From positions 4,320,536 through 4,384,535 of the forward strand of contig BSYO01000014.1 in assembly GCA_033239525.1 (NCBI GenBank): 64,000 nucleotides of DNA, in the 5' to 3' direction. This DNA is from Nepenthes gracilis (taxonomy: Eukaryota > Streptophyta > Magnoliopsida > Caryophyllales > Nepenthaceae). The stretch's first letter is position 1. The number at the start of each line of letters is the position of its first letter. Made by a program: the position numbers and the translations under genes. The notes under the pieces were generated by a model. The model was not told the origin of the DNA and did no database searches. It saw only the letters and a list, made by a program, of their open reading frames with translations. Shown in pieces: positions 44,255 through 57,617 of this stretch.

Positions 44255-45166
44255 GGCGTGACACTGCTGGAATTAGCACCTCGGGCCTTCCTGAATGTGG
44301 GTGCATGCGAAAATACTGATTATTTGTATCATTAATTGGCACATCAAGTGAGTATAGGCCCTCACAGGAATGACCCATAACTCAACATATTCAAGTGAAG
44401 TTACAAATCAGTTATTAAAATAAGCACATTTTATGCTTTCATTGTCTCAATTTCACGGACAAACTTCAATATAGTTTTAATACATATTTGTATTTTCTCA
44501 TAAAGCTAAGATTAGCCTAAGTGAGAATTAATTCAATAGTTATAATTATTTAGGCAGCTATTATGTAAGTAGTTAATCCTTCAAATTGTAAACCAAGTTC
44601 CTGAATTAGTGAAATTACACAAACAACTCCATAAGCTGATTGTTTACATGATGCTCTTCATTTATGTTTTCTGCTACTGTTCCTCTATTTTGCTGTTCAT
44701 ATGTGCTGCACATCTATGATACAGATTCTCTGTTCTTTATTCCCCTATTTTAGATTCTTCTGCCGTGCAATGACTTTGTATACAGGAACTTCATGCTCTC
44801 TGCTTCTCATTATATTCTGCCCGTGCACTTGTATTCTGCACATCAACATCTTACATCAGCATAAATGCATCATTGTATAAGAGCAGCTGCCTCCTACGTC
44901 AAAAACTGATTTTAGATTATGGTGAGCATCATGATTTGTTCTAGTATTGGCAGGAACTTTGACAACATTTCGAATCTCCTCTTCCATATGCTTCTGCACA
45001 TATATTACAGCTGTAATGTCTCCAAATTCTAACATGGTACTAAAGTTAATTTTTAATATATATCTTAATATAATCAACCTAAATTAAAAAATAATGATCT
45101 TCTTATTTAAAAAAAGTAAAACATTATTAACCCGAAAGGATATTATATTCTTAATACACCTAATGT
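44255..45166. other. Intergenic, no gene recognised
   Basis: Pyrimidine-rich stretches with 'ttctgctactgttcc' and 'ttgctgttcatatgtgctgc' lie at about 44660-44830. Their composition recalls the CAG-rich DNA left of the Tat element (30561-31083), read on the other strand. No certain feature was found. Confidence 0.4.
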
Positions 45167-45316
45167 ATGGAAAGAAGTTTCCAACAGCAATCAAACCGTT
45201 GTCCGCATCTTTTCCAGAATAGCCACCCCTTGACTGATATAATAGATGTGGCAGAGTTCAAGGCTGATACTTGGGATGATTACCTATCATTGCTTAAAGC
45301 AACTATAGTGACCTGA
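45167..45316 (+). pseudogene. Exon-like gene fragment cut by an LTR-like insertion
   Basis: The frame reads MERSFQQQSNRCPHLFQNSH, then PLTDIIDVAEFKADTWDDYL and SLLKATIV, with balanced protein-like composition. The family is unknown. It stops at 45314, inside sequence that looks like an LTR start (TGACCTGAACC from 45309). It may be a captured or broken exon; a chance frame cannot be excluded. Confidence 0.3.
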
Positions 45317-46105
45317 ACCTGAATTATGAGACCCGACTTAGACCAATCACATGAAAATTTTAAACTATAAAAACAATCAAATATTCATCAAAAATTTAGT
45401 TACTTCTCATTAAAGTATTATAAAGATAATAAATTTAAAAATTATTAAGCATCAAAAGATGCCCTATGAAAGTAAACAATGACTAAATCTCTACAATAAT
45501 ATATTATGTCTACCATCGAAAGGATAATAGCTACTATTTCAGAATTTTCACTACCTAATAGTCTCACAGCAAATGAAGGATCTTCAACTAGTGCTATGTA
45601 CTTAGCTAGAATTTAAAGCTAACAAAATATAAAAGTGAGTCAAATACCAAATAAGTGATAGTAATTAACAACATATAATAATCAATAAATATCTCAAATA
45701 AGCAATATTTAAAATACAAAATCAACAATAGTAATATAAAATCCCAATGATAAACTCTATCTAAGATTTTATAATTTGTAGTAGCCATGACTGAAAAGAA
45801 ATATAAGAATAGGTTCCATTGTTGAATTGTATATTACAAAGATAAAATGATTCTATAGAATCCAAATATCATCAATAACATGTTCTTAAGCAGGGAGAAT
45901 GTGAAAAATTATAGAGTATTTAAAGGAGAAATATTTATGTAGAATATTTTAGAAGATAAGTTTTAGTCATCCGTAGTGAAACATGAAAAGATAAACCTAA
46001 TCGTTAATTAAGGAAATGACATTTTTATATAAAGAAATGAACTCTTCTCATTTAAAACAAGTTCAAAAAGCCCAATAAGCTCACAACTCAAGTAAAATTA
46101 AGTGA
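45309..46105. mobile_element. LTR-like fragment
   Basis: The start 'tgacctgaacctgaattatgagacccgac' and the body 'aaaagtgagtcaaataccaaataagtg' resemble the LTR-like block at 25627-27100. The right end is undefined. A plus-strand frame, 46107-46295 (VQSKGSPALKNLRGSFLSEL), follows it and is unassigned. Confidence 0.4.
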
Positions 46106-46429
46106 GGTGAAGTTAAAGAGTAGTGTGCAATCAAAGGGGTCACCAGCTTTGAAGAACTTGAGGGGTAGCTTCCTGAGTGAGTTGATGGGAGTGGGTGTCA
46201 CTGAGGTGTACCATGCTCTTATATTTAACTTCTACAATAAAAATGTTTCTTTTAAAAGTTATTTATTTCTATATACTTTTGAATGTAAATATTAAAAAAG
46301 GTTGTCTTATCCATATTATATTCGGTGTGTTAAATAAATGCTGCATAGTTGATTGATAAAATGCATCACTGCGTGACATTACTTCAATTTTTGTGCTATG
46401 GTTTTTGATCTCTAAGGTATGAATATTGC

Positions 46430-47890
46430 TGTCATGAACCCGAAACTTAGTAGGTCAATTAAATTTTTAATTAATTTTAACTATTATTATTATAAATTTT
46501 AAACTCAGGTGTGACAAAATAAATACACAAGACCCGATAAATTAAAATACGCACAAAACATCATCGAACAACTATCGAGAGAAAATAACTATGACCTACT
46601 TCAAATAATAGTAAGGATAAAATGTTCACAAGAAGAATGTGATACTGCATCGAATCCTACTCAACTCTTGTTACAAATCCAAGTCTTCTAGTCTGAATGA
46701 AAAAATAGAAAATATAAGTCGAAAACTCAACAACTATCATCATAAATAAAATTGTGCATATAAATCAGAAGAAAGCTCATATAAAAATTAAATACCGAGG
46801 CCGACAATCAATGCTATTCTAAACTCCACCACATATACCAAAATCACCACATACCCATAGCAGATGCAAATCCAAATCTAATCTAACATCATACGACTGT
46901 ATTTTAAGCCGACAACTCTAGGCTATCACATATTATTATCAACTCCATTAGCCTGACTATATTTTAGGCCTATAACTCTCGACCATCAAATTTCAATGGC
47001 TTCATTAGCGCGGCTACTTTTTAGGTCCGCATCTATCGTCCATTAGATTTCATCGGCTCCAATATCTCAGCTACGTTTTAGGCCCATGACTCTCAACCAT
47101 CAAATTTCATCAGCTCCATTAGCCCAATTACATTTTAGGCTCGTGGCTCTCGTCCATCAAATTTTCAATATTAACCCACTGGGTCTTAGACCCCACCCAT
47201 TTCCATACAAAAATATTGATATAAAATATACATGTAAAATATATCAGATATTAAAATAAATTAGAGATATGGTGAGAGGATATTTATCTTGACCATATAC
47301 CAAGTAGGTTTGTCAAAAGATACTCCAAGGTACCCAAACCATACTTTTCTCTCTCGTTTTTGCACGATGCCCTTCTCACCCTTCCTCTTGCTCTCTCCTG
47401 CCACACCGCTCCTCTGCCTCTCTCTCCTGCCGCTCACCCTTTCTCTTTCTTTCTGTGCGGCTTCTCTCTCCTGCCGTAAGCCTCTTTCATGCACATACTT
47501 CTGACTTCACTTTGCCCGACGGCGATTCCAACACGAACTACAATGCCGGCCACAACGGCAGTAGCTCTGTAATGTTTCCAGTAGCGATGACAGTGGCATC
47601 TCTCGCAACGGTAGTGGATTAATGATACATGCAAGCACCACCTTCGCCTTCACCCGATTTCTTCTCTGCTTTCACCCACGTATCTCCCCTCTTTTCTTCT
47701 CCTCCTCCTGCTCTGCTCTGTCTGCGGCATTGGGTTTCACACAAGGCTCTTCGGGTCTTGTTGTCTAACTGGACCTCCTGGTGGGTTGAGCCTCATTCCA
47801 AACTGACCCATGTGCATACTAGACTTATCAAAACTAAATTGGGAAATAGTATCAATTTTGAAGGATAAATATATCTAAATCTAATCTATG
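46430..47890. mobile_element. LTR-like block, probable solo LTR (TGTCATGAACCCG... type)
   Basis: It begins TGTCATGAACCCGAAAC and contains 'cttgaccatataccaagtag' at about 47289, which corresponds to 'cttaagttcataccaagtaa' (51030) and 'cttaatctcataccaagtat' (55739) in the chromovirus-like LTRs. The same pyrimidine-rich 'ctctctcg' block follows. The right border is uncertain. ORFs in the pyrimidine-rich part are low-complexity. Confidence 0.6.
46909..47165 (+). repeat. Tandem repeat, ~57-bp unit, 4-5 copies
   Basis: Successive units contain 'tattttaggcctataactct' / 'ttttaggtccgcatctatcg' / 'cgttttaggcccatgactct' / 'cattttaggctcgtggctct', each followed by 'c-accatcaaatttcat' and 'ggctccattagcc'. 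The copies are diverged. Confidence 0.85.
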
Positions 47891-49229
47891 TGATTTATAA
47901 ATAATGAATATTTTTAATTTTGAGAGATATAAAAATAAAGAAGTCATTCTAGAATATAAGTTAAGGGCTGAGAAGAAGAACAACTTTTATTTACTGGTAG
48001 TGATAAATATTAATTTTTATTATAAATATTTTGAGAATAATATTTTAAATTTATTAATAAATTTTATTATTATATATTTATGGAAAGTTATAGTTATGAA
48101 TTATCACTTTTTTATTATTAGTTAAAAATGAGTTTATTATTCTTTTCAGAAATATTTTTTTATTTTTTTTTAATTTTATTATTTTCTTTAACAAATCAAA
48201 AACATTATAAAAATATATATACATTTAATTTATAAACGGCGTCCCTTACTTTCATTTGCCTTGTTCTTACACTTTACGTCTTGTGCCTAATCCCTTGGGA
48301 TCCGCCACTCCTAAATGCACATTGTTTCTTTGACGACACTGCTTTGGCTCAACTAATATAGCTAAGGTCTAATTGGCCTATTTGTTGTGTAGTTAATTTA
48401 ATTAAAAATTAAGGTAAATATACACTTGTAAACATATATTGTTGGCGGTGGATAGTATTTATATTTAATAATAATTAAATTAACTATATATAAATTAGGG
48501 AGAAGGGACGGAGGAGCAAATGAGAGCAGAAAATTAGAGATCTATATTCTTATAAAAATAAAAATAAATAAATACATTCATAATGGCAAACGAAATGCCA
48601 AAATTATTGTCAGAATTTTCTTCAGTTTTGGGTAATAAATAAAAATTAGTTTCATTAATACTTTGGTGTTTGGCAAAGTTAGATGTGACAGATGAAAATT
48701 AAAAATCTCATTCGCATAGGTGGTTATAATATTTTTATCTTAATTTTAAGACTTTAATTTTAAGATAATTTTATTTTTCTAAAATTATAATCAACCTCAT
48801 ATATATTTTTTTTCATTTACATTTTATATTTTAAATTTATCAAGATAATTTAACAAGTCTTTTTTTACAAAAAAAATAAAATTAGAAGAAGACTGAACAA
48901 TTTAAATGAATAAATAATGCTTCTTTTTTGTTTTGTTTTGTTTTTTAAGAATAACATGATTGGATTGTATGTAGATAGATTAAAATTGAGAATATAAATG
49001 AATTCCTTATCTATAACATAAGAATTATGGAGCTAGTTACTTTGTTAGTGAAATATACTTTTTTTTTGAACTATTGAATGTTGTCTATTGACATATTGAA
49101 TGGAGAATAATTTTAAATAAGAGACACACATGTGGTATTTTTATGTAGTTTGTTTGTATTTAGATAATATTTTTAGAGTGACTAAAAATTTCAAAGCCAT
49201 TTGATAATTAAAATTTTACCAATTCAGAT
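47891..49229. other. AT-rich intergenic DNA
   Basis: Mostly A/T runs, with one short GC-richer piece (48235-48370). No gene, RNA or transposon end was recognised. Confidence 0.5.
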
Positions 49230-51352
49230 CAAAGTCAGTTTAATATTATAATTAATAAATTTTAAAATAATATAAAAAAATCCTAAATCGGGTGTGATAT
49301 TAACAAACAGATTATAAAATTTCATAATCCAAATAATAACAACAATAGAGAGACCCAAAATCCACCACAGGCCTCGACCGACAACCGTCCAAATAACATA
49401 ATACATATGTCCTTATCTAAACAGTCATAAGGGAGGAATGAACCAAATACAAATATCCACTATACACAACCCAACTGCCTCATACATATCTAAAGGCTTA
49501 CATCCGACTAATTCCAAATATTCGAAATATAGCTCACACCAACAAATATCCAAACAAATGCAATCCTCACCAAAATACACATGGCTATGGTAAGATTACG
49601 TCCAACTCCTGTAATGTATCTAAATCTACTAATTTGAAAGGATAAAAAATAGAAAATATGAACGTAAAACTTAACAAGTATCATATTATATATATAATAA
49701 ACAAATATGTTTAAAATCAGAAAAAGGGTTTGTAAACATATTTAAAACGAATAAAAGATGAAAATTAGATGTCCGAAAGCTGATGGTAACAAATACAAAT
49801 ATAAAATGGGTAACAAATACAAATTCAAAAATCCAATATACAAATCTAAAATATCCGATAATCAAAAGTCAAATATCCAATTCAAATCATAATCCAAAAT
49901 CAAAAGTCATATGGATAATCTGTACTCAGATTATATATCAAATCAAAATGTATATCATATTAAAACATAGTTCTCTCGGGATGTAATCATAAGAAGTCAT
50001 AATTCGAAGTCAAATCACATAGTTTGAATTAAATTATAATCCCATTGGGATGGCTCATAACAAATCGTAATTCAAAGTCAAATTTTATAATCCATATCAT
50101 ATAATATCACATCTATATGAAATATATACCAAATGAATCAAAGTGCATAATCAAATTACATATGAATAAATAAATGCTAGAACGAAATTATATAAATCGA
50201 AACCTATTTTGCAATGAATCATATATCTAAATATACGAGATTAACCTAATTTTCATTCGTGAGCAAAATTGAGAATCTCAAATCGAAATTCAAATATAAA
50301 TACCGAAATACAAAAAATATATAAAATCGGAGAACTAAATATTTCAAAAGATTAACTTGAACAATGGTTATACATACTCCCGGTAATCTTAAACTATATT
50401 AACTATAGTTTAAGTTAGTAGGGTAGACCATCTATGAACATTGTCTCTCATAAATATGAAACAAACTCACTATATTTTGTCACCCTTGACGTTGGGTGTA
50501 ATCCTCAAATTTATCTGATATATTAAAACATTTAAATATATTAATTTTATTAATTATCTAACAATGATTCTCATTAAAATATAAATAGGATAAGTCATCT
50601 ACAAACAAAGTCTCTTTCTGTCGGCAAAAAAAGGAATCACAAATATTTTTCCGTCGGGAGAGGCATTACATATCACATATCGAATCGGATTACATATCAA
50701 TCACAAAGGTAGCGACTTCATCCCTAGGCAGCATGCATGTGGACTAATATACGGCCCATGCAGGTTTTATACCCATTTTCAAACAAATATACTGATACAA
50801 AATATATACGATCTCAGATATTTATACAGGTTTTTTTAAAATTATGAAAACTCTCAAAATTACAAAATCCTAACAATATCCCATAATGAACGATAAATAT
50901 GGCATGAATATTCACATGAAACAAATAGAGTAAATAAAAATAACATATATCTATATAAAATTTTTAAAACGTAAGTAAATATTATCAGATACGAAAATAG
51001 ATTAAAGTTAGATCTTATAGATACTTGCCTTAAGTTCATACCAAGTAAATTTGACAAAATGATGCTTCGATCTTCCCAATTTGTTCTTCCTCTCTCGTCT
51101 CTTTCTCCTTCCTTTCCTTCTTCTACGCGAATGCTCGCATAGTGTGCTGCTCCCCTATATATAACCAAAATGGCACTCAAGCGCCACCTCAAGTGCACCT
51201 CAGTTGCAAACCCATTGGATTTGGTGCTCAGGTGTCCCTCATGCATACTTTAGGCACCATTCTACTAATATAAATATCCTTCAAAATTTTACAATATATA
51301 TATAATTTATATATATTGAATATTATCAAAATAAAAATCAAATGAGAATTCA
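49230..51352 (-). repeat. Chromovirus-like 3' LTR (left copy)
   Basis: It shares with the right copy 'acaacccaactgcctcatac', 'aagctgatggtaacaaatac', 'gattaacttgaacaatggtt', 'cataccaagtaaatttgac', and the end 'aaatcaaatgagaatt'. Point differences are frequent, so insertion is not recent. Confidence 0.7.
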
Positions 51353-51419
51353 GATATTATAATTCTCTCATTCTTTTAAAAAATTTCTTCATTGAAATTT
51401 ATGCACCTCTATTCTCAAA

Positions 51420-53960
51420 CATATATGGATATTCTCCCAGACTTCCACCATAGTATCTAAACCAATGGGATTGTTGTATTCTTCAATATCTAATCCTTTC
51501 TATCCAAAATCAGAATCAAAACTTCAATATAAGGCAAATTCTCGTCGATTAGCAACAGCTCAAACCCGATCATATACAAAGGATCGTTCACATATTTCCT
51601 CATAATAAATACATAGAACACATCATGATCATCGGTCAAATTTGGAGGTAAGGTCAATCTATAGACCACCTCTCTGATCCGCGAATGACCTAATACACCA
51701 CAACTTCAATTTACCCCTTTTACATCAACCTCAAAATTTCTTTCCTTGGAGTCATCTTCAAAACTTGTGATCACCCACATTGAACCTTAAGTTGGATTTT
51801 AAATCAAATCTCCTACTTCAAACCTCAAATCAAATCTTATGAATTATGGTTATAGGCCCACAAGCTTTTGCTGTGCCACTCTAATTGATCACCTATCTGT
51901 ACATTACTGACATACTAAATTTCAACTTGATACCTAATTCTCTATGCAAACTTTCTCTAAAAAAATTTTGATACTAACCTTGAATAACTATTGGAGACTA
52001 TCAAAGTTGGAATACCATACAACCTCATACTTTTATTTTATAGATGAGGCAACTTATCCATTGAGAATGACATTATGACTGGCAAGAAATGAGCTGACTA
52101 TATCAGCTTATCCATAAAGACCCAAATGGCATCCAAATTTCTCGTCGTCCTAGGAAACCCTGAAGCAAAATCCATCACTCTATATATATTTCCACTTCCA
52201 GTTGGGAATCAACAAAAGATGCAAAAATTATAGAGGCTTCTTATGCTTGGCTTTCTCCTATTGACATACGATACACTTTACCACACAAGTCACAATCTCC
52301 CTTCTCATATTCCGCCACCAGAAGAAATCGTATACCTCAATCTATGGGCCTTAATCAAAATTTTCCTCCTTCAACTTCTCAATATTCGAAACATAAATCC
52401 TACCCCGGAAACAAAGGATCTTATCCGCTTGCACTCAATACCCAAATCTCCGATAACTTACATCAAATACCGATTACTCACTGAGTCTCCTTAATCTTCT
52501 CCAAAACCACAGAATGCACCTGGAGAAACAATACCATTATCGTCAACTTTTGGGAATGTAACAAAATAGTGTAGCTTTTCATTCAATCTAATATCTCCTA
52601 TTCTTTAATCATCAAATGCACCATCAAATCGAAAGACTTCCGACCTAAAGCACCAGCGATCATATTTGTCTTTTTTGGCTGACATTGGATCTTACAATCA
52701 TAATCCTTGTGCAAATCCCTCAACCTACATCACCACATAATCAATTCTTTCAGCGAAAATAAATACCTCAAGCCTTTATGATCAGAATACATCACAAAAT
52801 TCTCTTCATACAGATAATACCTCCATCTCCTCAAAGTAGAGATCTCAGTTGTTAACTCCAAACGATGGGTGGGGTAATTCTATTCCCAAACGTTGAACTA
52901 CCTTAACACAAATGCAACCACCCGGCCACTCTGCATCAACACACAACCCAAAACATTCTTAGAAGTATCACAGTATACCACAATCACTTGATCCATCAGG
53001 GATCGACCAAAATCAGTGATGTCATCAACCTCCTCTTCGACTCTTGAAAACTCTTCTCACAACCTTCTTTCCAAATAAAAATCATTCGCTTTTGCGTCAA
53101 TCGAGTTAAGGTAATCCTCAAAAATTCTCAACAAATAGCCCATCATATCTTGTTAGGCCGAAGAAACTCCACACCTCCGTGACATAAGTCAGCCTTTCCC
53201 AATTTTACACCATTTCAATCTTCTTCAGATCCATAAATATGCCTCCTTTAGAAACAATATATCCCAAAATGATACTTTATCCAACCAAAACTCACATTTC
53301 TTCATTTTGGCAAATAACTGTCTTCCTCAAAATCTATAACATAGTCCTCAAATGGATCTCATACTCCTCAAAATTTTCTCAAATAAATTAGAATATCATT
53401 GATAAAATCACACTAACTGACCCAAATACAACTGAGAGATCTGATTCATAATATTTATATAAGATGTTGGCGTATTTGACAACCCAAAATGCATCACCAA
53501 AACTCATAATGGCCAGACCGCATTCCGAAAGCTAGTTTAGGCACATCCTTCTACTTAATCCTCAATTATGGATATTCTGAACACAGATCAATTTGAGAGA
53601 AAATCCAAACTCATTGTAATTGATCAAACAAAGCATCTATCATCAGGAATAATTATTTATTCGATTCCTAATAATCCACACATAACCTTATCGATCCATC
53701 TTTCTTTACCAAAAGCATTGAAGTACCCCACGGTGAAACATTAGGTTGAATAAAACCTTTCTCCAACAATTCCTGCAATTACCTTTTCAATTCCTTTAAT
53801 TCAAATGGGGTTATTGTATGCGAAGTCTTCAAAATTGGTGCCGATCCCAACACAACCCCAATAATAAATTCAATCTTCCGATTAGAAAATAATGCAAACA
53901 AATCCTCTAAAAAAAACATTCTCATATTTACATACAACTAAAATATCCTCAATGGCCGCA
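51420..53960 (-). pseudogene. Chromovirus-like pol relic (RT, RNase H, integrase)
   Basis: Minus-strand pieces include [20 protein letters not shown] and [13 protein letters not shown] (about 53770-53660), a degraded active site FINDILIY (about 53405), RNase H pieces near 52900-52740, and a linker with LRDLHKDYDCKIQCQP (about 52735-52685). The integrase-like stretch is LDAIWVFMDK and GIPTLIVSNS (about 52135-52000). Stops occur every few dozen codons. It is a long-dead copy, recognisable only by motif order. Confidence 0.75.
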
Positions 53961-54149
53961 GATGACTTCCAAATGTGGTCATATATGTTAAAAAAATTTA
54001 GCACCAATTAGATGCCAGAAAGCTGATGGTAACAATTACAAATGTAAAACGAGTAATAGATACAAATCTGAAGATTTGATATACAAATATGAAATACTCA
54101 ATATTGTAATACAACCCATGCCAATAAATAACTGAACAAATGCAATACT

Positions 54150-56073
54150 CACCAAAATAACCAATATATACAACCCAACTACCTCATATATATTCAAAGG
54201 CCTACATCCGACCAATCCTAAATATCTAAAATATAGGCCACACCAACAAAAAATTAAACAAATATAGTACTCACAAAAATATATGTGGTTGTGGTTAGAT
54301 CATGTCCAACTCTTGCAATGTATTAAAACCCACTAATTTGAAGAGATAAGAAATAAAAAAATACGAGTCTAAAGTTTAACAAGTATTATATCATGTATAA
54401 TAAACAAATATATTTGAAATTAGACGGAGGGTCTATAAACACATTCAAAATGGATAAAAGATACAAATTAGATGCTAGAAAGCTATTGTAACAAATATAA
54501 AGGTAAAATGAGTAACAGATACAAATCCAAAAATTCAATACACAAATCTGAAATACCAAATATCAGAAGTCAATTATTAAACTTGAATAATAATTTGAAA
54601 TCAAAAGTCATGTGGGTAGTCTCATACTCAAGTCGTATATCAGATCAAAACATATATTTGATCAAAATATAGTCCCTTGAGAGATGTAATCATAACAAAT
54701 CAGAATCCAGAATTACATTACATAATTTGAATCAAATCATAGTCCTATCAGGATGGTCTGTAACAAATCGTGATCCGAAGTCAAATCTTATAATTCATAT
54801 TATATCATGTCCATATGAAACATATACTAAACAAATCAAAGTGGAGATCCAAATCAAATAAGAATAAATAAAGGCCGGAACGAAATCATATAAATCGAAA
54901 CTTGTTTCGAAACAAATTATATATCTAAATGTATAATACTAACCTAATTTCCATCCGTGGACAAACCTATGAATCTCAAATAGAAATTTAAATAAAAATC
55001 ATACCGAAATACAAAAGATGTATAAAATTAGAGAACTAAAGATTTCAAAAGATTAACTTGAGTAAGGTTACACATACTTTTGATAATTTTAAATCATGTC
55101 AACTGCAATTTAGGCTAGCAGGTGGGGCTATTTATGAACACTGTCTTTCAGAGATACGGAACAAACTTACTATGTTTTGTTATCCATGGCATTTGATACA
55201 ATTCATAAATTTATCTGATATATTAGGATATCAAAATATATTAATTTCATTAATTATCTTACGATGGTTCTCATTAAAATATAAATGAGGCGAGTTATTT
55301 ACGAACAAAGCCTCTTCCTATCGACAGGAGTCACAAATTTTCCATTGGGAGCAAAGTCTCTTTGCCGAGAGAGGCACCACATATCACATATCGAATTAGA
55401 TCATATATCAAATTACAAAGGTAGCAACCTCATTCCCAGGTAGCATGCAGGTGGACTAATGCACACCCGTGTAAGTTTCATACTGATTTCTATATAAATA
55501 TACTGATACAGATATATACGATTTTATATATTTATATAGGTTTCCATAAAATCATAAAAACCTTCAAAATTACAAAACCTCAACAAAATTTCAAAATAAC
55601 CGGTAAATATGGCATGCGTGTTCATAGGAAACAAATAAGGTAAATAGAAATAATATACACGCATATAAAATCTCCAAAATGTAAGCAAATATTATTAGAC
55701 ACAAAAACAAACTAAGGATAGGACATATAGATACTTACCTTAATCTCATACCAAGTATAATTGACCAAAAGATATTCCGATTTTATCAATCATTTTTCCT
55801 CTCTCCTCTTCCTTCTCCTCTCTCTCTCTTCTTCCTTTTCCTTCTTTCACATGAATGACTGCATAGAGCACTGCTCTACCATATATAATCAAAGTGGCAC
55901 TTGAGTGCCACCTTAGGCGCGCTTCAGATACTAGCCCATGAGAATCAGCATTCTTATACCACTTTACTGATCCGAATATCCTTCAAAGTTTCACAATATA
56001 TATATAATCATTACGCATCCAATTTATCTAAATAATAAATATTACCAAAACAAATCAAATGAGAATTTGGGTA
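54150..56073 (-). repeat. Chromovirus-like 5' LTR (right copy)
   Basis: This is the counterpart of 49230-51352 in the same order. Its inner (left) edge is scrambled: an additional partial copy of the 'gaaagct-atggtaacaa' segment lies at about 54006-54110. Confidence 0.65.
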
Positions 56074-56075
56074 TT

Positions 56076-56607
56076 CCATAAAAAGTTGAGAGGCATTAAA
56101 AAATCTAAAATTATATTTAGATTTTAAGGTATTCAACTCAGTTCCTAGAAATTTTGGTGCTAAAATTTTATTAAATAAAATAATAAAAATTATTAAAAAT
56201 CTAATCGGTGAGATTTTATAATAAAAATGCATAACAATATATGCATTATAATTAATAGTGGAAATTAAAAAAATAGAGTAAAATTTAAGCATATATCACA
56301 TGAAAAGAAAATCTAGACCACAAAAAGTTTCATTTATATTTTAAAAAGAGGACAGCACGATTTTGTCAATTTATACTTAACTTAACAAATGATTCCTAAT
56401 TTTTCAAATTTACTATTACATAATGTTAATTTAATCATACAATATTAATTCGGACTATTATAAAATATAACATATTTTATAATAGATCAAAAATTTAAAA
56501 ACTAAAGCAAAATAACTATTTTTTGACTTATTTTTTAAAAATATTGATAAAATTTATTGAATTACATAAAGCAATTATAATTTAAAAATAAATAATAGTC
56601 AGATATT
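56076..56607. other. AT-rich spacer
   Basis: AT-rich DNA between the two retrotransposons, with no recognisable feature. Confidence 0.5.
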
Positions 56608-57545
56608 GATGAGAATGATTGAAATAGACTAGCCCAAAGAGGCAATCAGTCCAGGAGAATCGCAGCCCACTCACCCAAAGGACGGTCAACGTTCCAATTG
56701 ACTGGAAAGGACCTTCAGACAGTTGGGTGTAGCCCAAACCGGCTGCGGCCTAAACCAGAAGCGGCCCACGAACCCTTTCCTGCGTGTAACGGGTCATCTG
56801 CCCTAATTAGTCGTAATGCTGAGAATCTTCCCAGATGGAAACCTCCTTTGAGATAGAAGCCCCCAAATTAGAGTACATCTCAGAAGGGAAGCCTCCAAAT
56901 CAACACGCGACTCGCAATGAAAATTTTAGTTTTTACGGCATACAACATCTCCGCCAAGGAAGGAATCCTCCCTTCCGGCAATTGCGACCCTAAATGGCCC
57001 CTGCATCCCCTTGATAGATGGAAAGGATTTCCTTAGATGGCTGGTAGCCCGCCTTGCCACCTGAGGAATTGTGATAAGGTTTGACGGCTATAAATAGTCT
57101 GGGGGACACACTCCAAAGGCACACTCTTTCCGGTACTCAAACTCGCACAAGTGATCCATCCTTCAAGTAATTAATTGTCATTTTCTTTCCCGCTACTCAT
57201 TCCCAACAAACCCAGTGGTCTAAAAAGTCGCTCTCCACGAGTGTACTGTAACCTAAAGCCACTCCATATTGAGTGCACCTTCAAGTCAAACTCACAAATT
57301 TTCTCCCCTGCATCATTTCTATCATATTTTGTCTTTACCTTCTTCATTTCGGAAGAAAGATTTCTAACTTGAGCGTCGAAAGATAAATTGGGGAGCGACC
57401 CTCACCGTTTTTCTCTGACTTCTTGTTTTTTGTTATAGTGTGTAGGATCCAAGTTATGCAGCAAAGAGGCCAAGACCTACATCAGCACAAATCGATGGAG
57501 TAGCTAAATCCAAATCCTTCAAAGACTCGGATCCAAGACTCATCA
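56608..57545 (+). repeat. Tat element 2, 5' LTR
   Basis: The probable start is TGATGAGAATGATTG (compare TGATGGG at 44041) and the end is ...GACTCATCA before the primer binding site. A clear TATAAATA box lies at about 57086 (ggcTATAAATAgtctggg). The start is uncertain because the partner LTR is not visible. Confidence 0.7.
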
Positions 57546-57546
57546 T

Positions 57547-57563
57547 TGGCACCGTCTGTGGGA
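57547..57563 (+). promoter_or_regulatory. Tat element 2, primer binding site
   Basis: TGGCACCGTCTGTGGGA lies one base after the LTR end. This is the commonly seen form of the site at this position in plant Tat elements. Confidence 0.8.
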
Positions 57564-57617
57564 AGCCGAACAAAAGGCCTGACCACTATTTCATCAACAT
57601 CTGTTTCATCGACAAAC

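Larger units (their letters stand above)
49230..56075 (-). mobile_element. Chromovirus-like Ty3/gypsy element, internally deleted, with ~2-kb LTRs
   Basis: Two long direct repeats (about 49230-51352 and 54150-56073) flank a minus-strand pol relic at about 51420-53960. The order on the minus strand is RT, RNase H, integrase, as in Ty3/gypsy. Gag and protease are absent, so the 5' internal part is deleted. Exact LTR termini and target duplication could not be fixed. Extra partial LTR sequence at about 54000-54110 ('gatgccagaaagctgatggt') suggests rearrangement at the inner edge of the right LTR. Confidence 0.75.

Noticed and set aside
44856..45077. Minus-strand frame (LEFGDITAVIYVQKHMEEEI...) with protein-like composition
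   Set aside because: No splice context, family or neighbour supports it. It is too short to call a gene.
52243..52494. 83-codon plus-strand frame
   Set aside because: It is antisense to the chromovirus-like integrase relic, whose minus-strand motifs explain the region.
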